Origin: JAHDCJ01 sp039028895
GTDB taxonomy: Bacteria > Bacteroidota > Bacteroidia > Chitinophagales > Saprospiraceae
Length of the DNA: 21,282 nt
NCBI GenBank assembly: GCA_039028895.1
Contig: JBCCHF010000071.1
Coordinates: 1 to 21,282, forward strand
Direction: 5' to 3'
Shown: one piece after another, positions 1-7,700 of the stretch
How the letters are laid out: every line of letters begins with the position of its first letter
Position numbering within the stretch: the stretch's first letter is position 1
The notes under the pieces: model-generated
What the model saw: only the letters and a program-made list of their open reading frames with translations
Told to the model about the DNA's origin: nothing
Database searches by the model: none
Made by a program: the position numbers and the translations under genes

Positions 1-132
1 AGTCGGCAGTCGGCAGTCGGCAGTCGGCAGTCGGCAGTCGGCAGTCGGCAGTCGGCAGTCGGCAGTCGGCAGTCGGCAGTCGGCAGTCGGCAGTCGGCAG
101 TCGGCAGTCGGCAGTCGGCAGTCGGCAGTCGG
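1..132. repeat. Heptanucleotide tandem repeat array (AGTCGGC)n
   Basis: The window opens inside a perfect tandem array of the 7-mer AGTCGGC. Eighteen full copies and a nineteenth missing its last base can be read, with no mismatch, before the sequence changes at 133. The array runs off the left edge, so its true length is unknown. Seven is not a multiple of three, so it cannot code a simple in-frame repeat, and no start codon or gene signal lies in it. It looks like the intergenic short tandem repeats (STRRs) known from cyanobacteria and seen in some Bacteroidota. Perfect short arrays are prone to slippage and can also mark an assembly break. Confidence 0.97.
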
Positions 133-343
133 GCTTTAAGGAAATGGATATTTTGACTACTTCAAAATATTATGGCTTAAAACTTTCAACAAAATGTGAA
201 ATTGCTGATTGAATATTGCCAATTGAAGACTAGTATCCAACAACGAATCATCGAAACCACCCTGACCCAATTCCACAAATCTTTGGACCAAACCGCCAAT
301 CGACTTAAGCGATTTCGATGCATCTTGAATCAAAAAAAATAGC
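133..343. other. Intergenic region between heptamer array and first gene
   Basis: About 210 bases separate the repeat array from the first gene. Short open frames exist on both strands. One on the plus strand lacks a good start and ends in a stop about five bases before the ATG at 344, and one on the minus strand is about 62 codons. Neither resembles a known family or has a convincing ribosome-binding site, so I do not call them genes. The region could be the eroded end of a former gene or plain leader sequence. I see no terminator or RNA gene. Confidence 0.5.
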
Positions 344-796
344 ATGAAGATTAAAGCAAAAAGACAAATTGATGCGCCTAGCGAGGCACTTTGGAATTAT
401 TTGGCGGACTTTTCGAATATTCACAAATTTCATCCATTGCTTAAAGGTTCGAGTTATATCGAAGGGACCGAAAGCTGCGAGGTGGGCGGTAAAAGGCAAT
501 GTGACATGAAAGACGGTAACATTCTGAAGGAAACGATTATTGATATAAAGGAGGGATCGCATTATACCGTTGAAATCTATGAGACTTCAATGCCGATTAA
601 AAATGCGGTGGCAACTTTAGGGGTACGCCCGCTAGGAGAAAAAAAGAGTGAAGCATATATGCATGTAGGGTTGATCCCGAAATATCGGATTCTTGCACCG
701 TTTATGTATTTATTTTTCAAGTTTGTAGCTGCACCGAGTATTTTAAAAGGATTGGAAAAAATTCACAAAAAGGAGGCTACCTTGAAATTGGCGTAA
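344..796 (+). CDS. SRPBCC family protein (START-like, polyketide cyclase/dehydrase type), cytoplasmic
   Basis: A 150-residue protein with the usual start of an SRPBCC/START-like fold: a first beta strand with basic residues and the phrase RQIDAPSEALWNYLADFSN, followed by HKFHPLL. The middle reads G-S-S-Y-I-E-G-T and G-G-K-R-Q-C, the strand pattern of the small polyketide cyclase/dehydrase-type lipid-binding proteins, which bind hydrophobic ligands in a helix-grip cavity. There is no signal peptide, so it should be cytoplasmic. A hydrophobic stretch near residues 118-135 probably belongs to the C-terminal cavity-closing helix. Its nearest relative in the window is the exported SRPBCC protein at 1845, which shares the YI-G...R-C motif. 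An AraC-type regulator gene follows on the same strand. Ligand and reaction are unknown. Confidence 0.8.
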   Translation: MKIKAKRQIDAPSEALWNYLADFSNIHKFHPLLKGSSYIEGTESCEVGGKRQCDMKDGNILKETIIDIKEGSHYTVEIYETSMPIKNAVATLGVRPLGEKKSEAYMHVGLIPKYRILAPFMYLFFKFVAAPSILKGLEKIHKKEATLKLA

Positions 797-824
797 GCCA
801 GATTTAAATTGAAATGATAACTTT

Positions 825-861
825 GAGCAAGGCTTGGTTTATTACAATCGGGCGCTTGCTC
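825..861. promoter_or_regulatory. Inverted repeat upstream of the AraC-family gene
   Basis: A perfect 7-bp inverted repeat, GAGCAAG at 825-831 and CTTGCTC at 855-861, lies in the 78-bp spacer before the regulator gene at 875. It ends 13 bases before the start codon. It may be an operator for autoregulation or a leader hairpin. A 23-base spacer makes it a weak RNA hairpin, so an operator is preferred. Chance occurrence cannot be excluded. Confidence 0.3.
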
Positions 862-874
862 ATAACTTATTTTT

Positions 875-1729
875 ATGTTCAGATTTCACCAACAGTTTGA
901 TCTATGTGGTAAGAAGACCTTTGAAAAAGCGATCATCGATCAGGATTTCAGAGTGGTTTATCAAATGTCTAATGAAGCTTGTTTCTTTTATATCCACGAA
1001 GGAGAAAGTCGGATGTATTCAGCTAACGAAACTGTTAAATTGACTGCACAGGAAGGGGTTGTTATGCAATGTGGTAACTACATCGCTGACATGCTTAGCA
1101 CATCAGAGGTGGGTTGTTGTGAAGCTGTCGCCGTTCATTTATATCCGGAAGTGATCAAAATGATATATGAAAATGAGATTCCGGACCTTTTGGTTACCCT
1201 CAATAATATAAAACCCATAAAGGTTGAAAAATTCCAATCTTCTCAACTGCTGAAAAACTATATCCAAAGCCTTGAATTTTATTTTGACAATCCGGAACTC
1301 GTCAGTGAGGAACTGCTCAAGCTGAAAATGAAGGAGCTTATTCTACTCCTCGCCAAAACTGATAAAGCCGAGGCCATCAAATCCCTTATCAACGGACTTT
1401 TCAATCCTTCGGAAGTCGATTTCAGGTCTGTGGTAGAAGCTAATGTCTACAATAAACTGAGCCTCGAAGAACTGGCTTCGTTAACCAATCTCAGTCTTTC
1501 GTCTTTTAAACGCGAGTTTGTCAAACATTATGATTCCTCTCCAGGTAAATATCTTAAAACCAGGAAGCTGGAGAAAGCCGCCAAATTGCTAAAAGCAACC
1601 ACATTACGAATCTCAGATATCGCTTTCGACTGCGGGTTTGGAGATTTGGCTCATTTCTCAAAATCTTTTCAGAAACATTTTGGCCATTCTCCTTCTGAAT
1701 ATCGTCAGGATGCTATTGCGCAAGGGTGA
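875..1729 (+). CDS. AraC family transcriptional regulator
   Basis: A 284-residue DNA-binding regulator with the C-terminal AraC/XylS domain. Helix-turn-helix 1 lies near residues 196-216 (LSLEELASLTNLSLSSFKREF) and helix-turn-helix 2 near 245-267, with the hallmark ISDIAFDCGFGDLAHFSKSF followed by FGHSPSEYR. The N-terminal 110 residues form a beta-rich segment likely to be a cupin-like sensor, of the kind seen in many Bacteroidota AraC proteins whose effector is unknown. The length is normal for the family. The gene lies between two SRPBCC-type ligand-binding protein genes on the same strand, so it plausibly controls one or both and senses a related hydrophobic ligand; that is inference. ATG 875 is the first start giving an intact N-terminal domain. 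Confidence 0.93.
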   Translation: MFRFHQQFDLCGKKTFEKAIIDQDFRVVYQMSNEACFFYIHEGESRMYSANETVKLTAQEGVVMQCGNYIADMLSTSEVGCCEAVAVHLYPEVIKMIYENEIPDLLVTLNNIKPIKVEKFQSSQLLKNYIQSLEFYFDNPELVSEELLKLKMKELILLLAKTDKAEAIKSLINGLFNPSEVDFRSVVEANVYNKLSLEELASLTNLSLSSFKREFVKHYDSSPGKYLKTRKLEKAAKLLKATTLRISDIAFDCGFGDLAHFSKSFQKHFGHSPSEYRQDAIAQG

Positions 1730-1797
1730 GCACCATCCTGATCCGAATCTGCAAATCATTGAACTAATCGGCCAAAAGTAGTCCCGGGTTTTCCTGC

Positions 1798-1834
1798 AAT
1801 TTGAATGTGTAAACTGAATTAATCACATCAAATT
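1798..1834. promoter_or_regulatory. Near-palindromic element upstream of the exported SRPBCC gene
   Basis: AATTTGAATGTG at 1798-1809 is the reverse complement of CACATCAAATT at 1824-1834 apart from one extra A, with a 14-base spacer. The flanks GCAATT and AATTGC extend the symmetry imperfectly. The left arm contains a TTTG that could be a Bacteroidota -33 box, but no good -7 box follows at the right spacing. It ends 10 bases before the start codon at 1845. It is a candidate operator for the upstream AraC-type protein, or a hairpin in the mRNA leader. Confidence 0.4.
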
Positions 1835-1844
1835 AATTGCAAAG

Positions 1845-2438
1845 ATGAACAACATTATTCGAATGAGCGGACTAATGCTTTTGGCGTTGATAATGGCCGT
1901 ACCAGTGCAAGCGAAAAAGAAAGGCGAAAAGAAAGTTCAAAAGTTCAAGATTACAAGAGATATCGATCTGTCGGCAGATAAGGTTTGGGAAATCGTCGGG
2001 GAAGACTATGGAGCTATTGCCCATTCGCATCCACTTATCGTCTCTTCAGATTATATCAATGGTACTATGACAGCAGGTGAGGGGGCCGAAAGAGTTTGCC
2101 ACTTTAATGAAAAAGGCATCAAATTTCTGAAAGAGAAAATGCTGGATTACGATCCTGCCAATATGCAGTTTACCAACCAGGTATCACAAGCCGGCAAATT
2201 CCCGGTTGATCCCGATCTCACAAGGGCTGTTTATAAAGTTGAAGACCTGGGCAATGGTAAAAGTCGTGTTTCGTTTGATATGCAATATCGTACGAAACCA
2301 GCATTTATGGGGGCTATGGCCAAAGGCAAGTTCAAGAAGTTGATCAGAAATTACCTTATCGCTGTTGAGCATTATGGAACGACAGGAGAATCGGTTACCA
2401 AGCAGAATTTTAAAAAGATCAAAAAGCAATATAGTTAA
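1845..2438 (+). CDS. Exported SRPBCC family protein
   Basis: A 197-residue protein with a clear Sec signal peptide (residues 1-23: hydrophobic GLMLLALIMAVPV, then a cleavage site after QA) and a lysine-rich mature start. The rest is one SRPBCC/START-like domain: KITRDIDLSADKVWEIVGED, then SSDYINGTMTAGEGAERVC, and a terminal helix around FMGAMAKGKFKKLIRNYL. It aligns by eye with the cytoplasmic protein at 344 over the strand pairs around SxYIxG and RxC, so the two are probably distant paralogues in different compartments. Periplasmic SRPBCC proteins are less common than cytoplasmic ones. Ligand and function are unknown. A strong terminator follows, so it ends its transcription unit. Confidence 0.8.
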   Translation: MNNIIRMSGLMLLALIMAVPVQAKKKGEKKVQKFKITRDIDLSADKVWEIVGEDYGAIAHSHPLIVSSDYINGTMTAGEGAERVCHFNEKGIKFLKEKMLDYDPANMQFTNQVSQAGKFPVDPDLTRAVYKVEDLGNGKSRVSFDMQYRTKPAFMGAMAKGKFKKLIRNYLIAVEHYGTTGESVTKQNFKKIKKQYS

Positions 2439-2472
2439 GCCTTAGTTTCAAGCATTAATTAGGTCTATCAAC

Positions 2473-2508
2473 AAGCGGTTTTCCAGAAAAAGGAAACCGC
2501 TTTTTTTT
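2473..2508 (+). terminator. Intrinsic terminator after exported SRPBCC gene
   Basis: AAGCGGTTTTCC at 2473-2484 pairs with GGAAACCGCTT at 2492-2502, with one bulged T and a loop of seven mostly A bases, followed by an unbroken run of eight T (2501-2508). This is a textbook rho-independent terminator about 35 bases after the stop codon at 2438. It separates the SRPBCC/AraC group from the hydrolase gene. Confidence 0.9.
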
Positions 2509-2552
2509 GTTGAATTTTTAGTAAATTTCATCTAAACTAAAATCCCAACAAA

Positions 2553-4481
2553 ATGAAAACCTTCTCTCCGAGGCCAATCCATTGGTCAGCATTGTTCATT
2601 CTCACTCTGCTCTTTTCCGATTGCACGGCCTTAACTCAAATCATCGATGACATTGCGGAAGCAGTTGCTCCTCCAAATCTCGCCTGGGCTTCACGACGCG
2701 ACCTCAATACGAATCAGTTTTCAGACTGGTTTGACCATTACCGCGACCGTGGCTGGATCATTAAAGATGTTGACGCTTATCCTTCCGGTAACAATATGCG
2801 GTATTCTATGATCTGGGAAGAAAATACTGACGGCCGCGGCTGGGCAGAATGGCGCAACCTCACCAGCGATGCCTACCACGAAAAATGGAATCAATATCGC
2901 GAACAAGGCTATATCCCTACTGATGTAGAAGGTTATATGTCAGGAAACAACCTGCGTTTTGCCGGTATCTGGGAACAAAACGTTGATGGTCTGGCCTGGT
3001 CATCAAAACGCAATATGACATCCAGTCAATTTGGCACTTACTTCAAAGAACAAAAAGCCGATGGCAAGCGAATCGTCGATATCGAAGCCTACGAAACACC
3101 AAGCGGCTTACGATACGCCGCTATTTGGCACGAAAACAAAACCAATATTCTATGGGCCGAATACCGCGACATGACGCGAGAATCTTATCAAAACAAGATC
3201 GACCAGTTTTCCGATGACGGTTACCGGGTCATTGACTTTGAATCGTATATGAAGAATGGTTCGCAGCGTTATGCCGCTATTTGGGAGAAAAACATTTACA
3301 ATCACGCAACAGCCGTTCGCTCCAATCGAACTGCGACAGAATATGCCAATTACTGGCGCCTCTACCGTGACCAGGGTATGCGACTTATTGATTTCGAACG
3401 CTACGAAACCCCTTCCGGGACAAGATATGCCGGTGTTTGGACGGAAAATTCACCACGTTATCGCTGGAACAAAAAAGACGAGGTTGACAATATCATCACG
3501 AATTACAAAAACAACAACGGCATAAAAGGTATCTCAGTAGCAATCATCCACAAAGGTGAACTCAAGTACCAACGTGGTTTTGGTTTTGCAGAACAGGATA
3601 AAGGGAAAAATGCCCACGGCAGATCTGTTTATCTGACAGCTTCTATATCAAAAGTGTTAGGCGGAACACTCGCTGCAAAACTGGAAAATGAAGGCCAGTT
3701 AAAAGACGGTACTAATGTGAATCTCGATTTAACTCAACCTACAACGAACTATCTCAACATTCCGGCAAACGGACATACACATACTGTTGAGCAGTTGTTA
3801 TCTCACCTGGGGTGTATCTGGCATTACAGCACGGGGCCTGAGCCTAATGGTCATTTCAGCAATGCCCAGGATGCCCTTGAACAAATCTGGAACACATCTC
3901 CGATGGGGAGCTGCTCTATAGGTTCAAATCGCAACTATTCCACCCACGCCTTCACCTTTGTTGGGGCTGTACTCGAAGATGTTACTGGAAGAGATATCGC
4001 CCGGTTAATCGAAGAAGAGATCTCAGACCGCTATAATCTCAATAGCATAAAAGTGCAGTTTCGCGAAAATAGCCTGCGCTCTAACTATGAGCGTGTCGCC
4101 CCTTACGACAGCAATGGCAATGAAACAACTTATGGTGACAACAGCTGGAAAGTTCTGGGTGGTGGTATAGAAGCCGACGCTGTAGACCTGGCCTGGCTTG
4201 GTGAGCGCGTCCGCAACGGTACTATCGTCAATGCTGCAACCCGCGATAATCGCCTTTGGACAAGAGTCAATCCGAATTTCGCGAATGGTCTAGCCTGGTC
4301 AATCGGCAGTGACGCGCATGGTAACTTTGCAGAACATGGCGGCTCGTGGACAGGTGCACGTTCACATATGCGTGTTTATCGTGATGCAGATGATGAATTG
4401 GTGATTACGATTTTGTCAAATCAGGGTGGGCATAGTCCTTCGAATTTGGCGACGAGCATTGCTGATGAGTTATTGAATTGA
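2553..4481 (+). CDS. Exported serine hydrolase (beta-lactamase/class C PBP fold) with five N-terminal BTRD1-like repeats
   Basis: A 642-residue two-part protein. Residues 1-26 are a hydrophobic export signal; LLFSDC may be a poor lipobox. Residues 43-302 contain five repeats of about 50 residues, each opening with an aromatic/R-N/D phrase and closing with (V/I)D(I/V/F)E(A/G/S)Y, G, (L/T)RYA(A/G)(I/V)W. They match my memory of bacterial tandem repeat domain 1, also reported in fungal polyglycine hydrolases. Residues 308-642 form a beta-lactamase-fold domain: SxxK is S364-I-S-K367, the second motif is Y462-S-T where YxN is usual, and the third is H595-G-G. Family logic says it cleaves or transfers an acyl group, perhaps on a peptide, in the periplasm or outside the cell; the substrate is unknown. 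It is transcribed alone, after the terminator at 2473-2508. Confidence 0.9.
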   Translation: MKTFSPRPIHWSALFILTLLFSDCTALTQIIDDIAEAVAPPNLAWASRRDLNTNQFSDWFDHYRDRGWIIKDVDAYPSGNNMRYSMIWEENTDGRGWAEWRNLTSDAYHEKWNQYREQGYIPTDVEGYMSGNNLRFAGIWEQNVDGLAWSSKRNMTSSQFGTYFKEQKADGKRIVDIEAYETPSGLRYAAIWHENKTNILWAEYRDMTRESYQNKIDQFSDDGYRVIDFESYMKNGSQRYAAIWEKNIYNHATAVRSNRTATEYANYWRLYRDQGMRLIDFERYETPSGTRYAGVWTENSPRYRWNKKDEVDNIITNYKNNNGIKGISVAIIHKGELKYQRGFGFAEQDKGKNAHGRSVYLTASISKVLGGTLAAKLENEGQLKDGTNVNLDLTQPTTNYLNIPANGHTHTVEQLLSHLGCIWHYSTGPEPNGHFSNAQDALEQIWNTSPMGSCSIGSNRNYSTHAFTFVGAVLEDVTGRDIARLIEEEISDRYNLNSIKVQFRENSLRSNYERVAPYDSNGNETTYGDNSWKVLGGGIEADAVDLAWLGERVRNGTIVNAATRDNRLWTRVNPNFANGLAWSIGSDAHGNFAEHGGSWTGARSHMRVYRDADDELVITILSNQGGHSPSNLATSIADELLN

Positions 4482-4526
4482 TGGTTGATACCCTTCCTTA
4501 TTCAATTTTCTTTCAAATGTCTTACT

Positions 4527-4583
4527 AGGGTCTCTCAAAGAGGACCCTGCGTAGTTTGGGTTTAACGCAGTAACGCAGGGTCC
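4527..4583. repeat. Overlapping inverted repeats (alternative hairpins) between hydrolase and surface protein genes
   Basis: Three related segments overlap. AGGGTC at 4527-4532 plus TCT can fold onto AGA at 4539-4541 and GACCCT at 4543-4548 with one bulge. GGACCCTGCGT at 4542-4552 is also an exact 11-bp inverted repeat of ACGCAGGGTCC at 4573-4583. GGACCCT is therefore shared by two mutually exclusive stems. The site lies 46-102 bases past the hydrolase stop and has no T-run, so it is not a standard terminator. It may be a 3'-UTR structure or a copy of a dispersed palindromic element. Confidence 0.6.
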
Positions 4584-4650
4584 CTTTCAGGAAATCCCGC
4601 TAGAACAGAGGTGGGAAGATTTTAGAAACTGGGCAGGCAGCAGGTTGGAG

Positions 4651-4695
4651 GTTTGATACGTAATATTTTTACATTATTCTGACAAAGTATCAAAC
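4651..4695 (+). promoter_or_regulatory. Candidate promoter flanked by a perfect 9-bp inverted repeat, upstream of the giant surface protein
   Basis: GTTTGATAC at 4651-4659 is exactly repeated in inverse as GTATCAAAC at 4687-4695, ending 12 bases before ATG 4708. The left arm contains TTTG (4652-4655), and 18 bases further TTATTCTG (4674-4681) is a six-of-eight match to the Bacteroidota -7 box TAnnTTTG. This spacing suits a promoter with its start near 4687. The repeat arms would then cover the -33 box and the transcription start, a good layout for a repressor site. The promoter call is by eye. Confidence 0.45.
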
Positions 4696-4707
4696 ACCTG
4701 CACCACT

Positions 4708-7700
4708 ATGAGAAAACTTTGTACCTGCTTTCTATTGCTATTGGTCATTAATGCCAGCCAGGCCCAATCCGATTGTTTAGACCTCGATGTTATTGTAAAC
4801 AATGTGTCCTGTTTTGGGCTTTCTGACGGGGCAATAATACTAACGCCATTTAATGGTGTGTCGCCTTATCAATATTCCATTGATGGAGGTAACTTAACGG
4901 TTTCGAATGTTTTCACCAATCTCGCAGCTGGCAATTATATTGTTTATGGAGAGGATGCTGTGGGGTGTGATACGACCATTTCTGTATCTGTTAATGAACC
5001 GCCTCCTTTGTCCATTTCAGCGACTTTGATCTTGGATGTGACATGTTTTGGAGGAAATGACGGAATTGGAGTAGCCACAGCTAGTGGAGGGACCCCACCT
5101 TATTCATATACCTGGGATACTGGAGACACTAACTCTCCGACGACCCATCTTGATGCGGGTATACACTGCGTAACAGTAGAGGATATCAATGAGTGTACCG
5201 CAGATGATTGCCTCTTTGTATTTGAACCTGCTCAGTTAAGTGTCAATGCTACTCCAAATACCATCTTATGCGGCAACGACAATACAGGTACTATTGACCT
5301 CACCATTAATGGAGGGGTACCACCGTTTGCTTTCCTATGGAGTGATGGTCAAACTATAGAAGATCTCATCGGGCTTCAAGCCGGTAATTACTGTGTAACG
5401 ATCACTGATAATAACGGATGTGCGACAACGACTTGTGCGGATGTATTAGCATCCAACGCATTGGCTGTAACAGTCAACTCAACAAACGTCCTTTGTTTTG
5501 GCGATGGCAATGGACAAATTGACCTGGCTGTTTCCGGAGGCAGTGGTGTTTATACTTACCAATGGGACAACGGGTCAACCATAGAAGACCTGACCGGACT
5601 ATTAGGAGGTACTTATTGCTATACGGTCACTGATGGTGGGGTTTGTTCTTTTGAAGAATGTATCATTATTAATGAGCCACCACCATTGATCGCAGGAGTC
5701 TTTATAAATGGTGATGTGCTTTGTTTCGGAGAATCTAATGGAGAAGCCCTTGCTACCGGATCTGGTGGAACCCTACCCTATACTTATACCTGGGATAATG
5801 GAGAAACAACTGCTTTGGGATCACATTTATCTGAAGGGGTACATCATGTTACCGTAACAGATGCCAATGGCTGTTCAGATACCGCTGCGGTCTTGATTTC
5901 TGAACCTACAGAATTAATTGCATCGGCAGTTGGCGAAACCGTATTTTGCAGTAATGGTATAGACGGAGATATTGACCTTACTGTTTCAGGAGGTACATTG
6001 CCCTATACTTTTGGATGGAGTAATGGAGCAAACACAGAGGATTTAACCGGGCTTCCGGCAGGCACCTATTGTGTAACTGTTTATGACTCGAATGGATGTA
6101 TCATTACAACCTGTGCCGATATCATAGCTACAAATGATTTTGCGTTAACAGCTAACTTCACAAATCTTCTCTGCTTTGGTGATAGCGATGCTACCATTGA
6201 TCTGGCAGTATCCGGAGGTAGTGGTCAGTATACATTCCTTTGGGACAACGGGAGTACCATGGAAGATCTTTCAGGATTATCGTCAGGCAATTATTGTGTA
6301 ACAGTTTCAGATGGTGGTTCTTGTGTAATCGAACATTGTGAATTCATCTATGAGCCTACGGTTTTGGTAGCAAATGTCTATGTAAATGGCGATGTTTTTT
6401 GTTTTGGGGAAAATAATGGTACGGCAGAAATCTTTGGATTTGGAGGAATCTTACCATATACCTATGCCTGGGATAATGGTGAAACAGATGCAATTGCATC
6501 TATGCTGGTCGAAGGATTACATGTCGTTACAATAACCGACGGCAATGGTTGTACTGCCACCGATGACGTTCTGATATCTGAGCCCGCCGAATTAGTTGCT
6601 TCAGCAGTGGGTGAAACGGTGATCTGTTCCAGCGGTACGGATGGCGATATTGACCTATCCGTTTCCGGAGGCACCATGCCCTTTAACTTTATTTGGAGCA
6701 CTGGAGAAACTACCGAAGACCTTTCAGGACTTCCTAATGGGAATTATTGTGTGACTGTTATTGATGCTAACGGATGTCTTGTAACCACCTGCGCGGATAT
6801 TCTTGCAACTTTTGATCTGACAGTAACAGCCATTGGAGAAACCTTACTTTGCAATTCCGACAGCGATGGCGACATTGACCTGGATATTACCGGAGGTACT
6901 CCACCCTATGATTTTGTTTGGAGTGACGCTACAGGGTCAACTATTGCTGGTCCTCCCGGACTAACAGCAGGTTTATATTCTGTAGTTGTCTCTGATGCGA
7001 ATGGATGCCTTGCTACATCATCAACTGTAATTACTGAACCTTCTTTACTGCAAGGGGTTATGGACATCACTCAGGTAGATTGTGGAACAGAAGATTCTGG
7101 CGCAACATTATTTTCGGTATCCGGAGGCACTCCACCCTATGCCTTCTTATGGAGTAATGGCGCTACTACCAGTATTAACAATGATCTGGATGCAGGAACA
7201 TACACAGTGACCGTAACGGATTTCAACGGATGTTCACTTACCGGAGAAGCTATAGTCCCTGAAGCTATCAACATTGAAGCTGAAGTTGTTTTCTCGACAG
7301 AGACCTGTTTTGGAGATGATGGTACAGCTACTGTCAATGTTATTTCCGGGGCACCCCCTCATGCCTTTTTTTGGTCTACCGGAGATTCCGGACAAACCGT
7401 TAATAACCTGCCTTCAGGAACTTACACGGTTTCCGTTACCGGAAATACGCCATGTGTCGAGGTGGTACAATTTACCATTACCAGCAATGTAGAAATTGAG
7501 GTCAGCTCGACGTTTACCTCCTGTGATACAAATGACGGAACAGCGACTGCAACGGTTATTTCAGGTGCCACTAATCCGATTTTTGAGTGGAGTAATGGTG
7601 CCACTACTGCTACTGTCGTCGGTCTCGCTCCCGGTGGATATTCTGTGACGGTTACCGATTTGGCTACACATTGCTTCGTGCATCGAAATGTCATGATTGC

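Noticed and set aside
157..562. Minus-strand open frames opposite the first gene and its leader
   Set aside because: They have no recognisable domain and their overlap with the clear SRPBCC frame indicates shadow frames.
834..1043. Alternate plus-strand frame overlapping the AraC gene
   Set aside because: The AraC frame has strong HTH motifs and covers the same DNA; the other frame has no family signal.
2721..3525. Two overlapping frames inside the hydrolase gene
   Set aside because: They are shadows of the repeat-containing region, which is well supported in its own frame.
4482..4707. The 226-bp spacer as a possible small RNA gene or CRISPR remnant
   Set aside because: It contains inverted, not regularly spaced direct, repeats, no cas gene is near, and no RNA-family signature was recognised.
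6462..7694. Several minus- and plus-strand frames in the SprB region
   Set aside because: They are artefacts of the repetitive, glycine/threonine-rich coding sequence in another frame.
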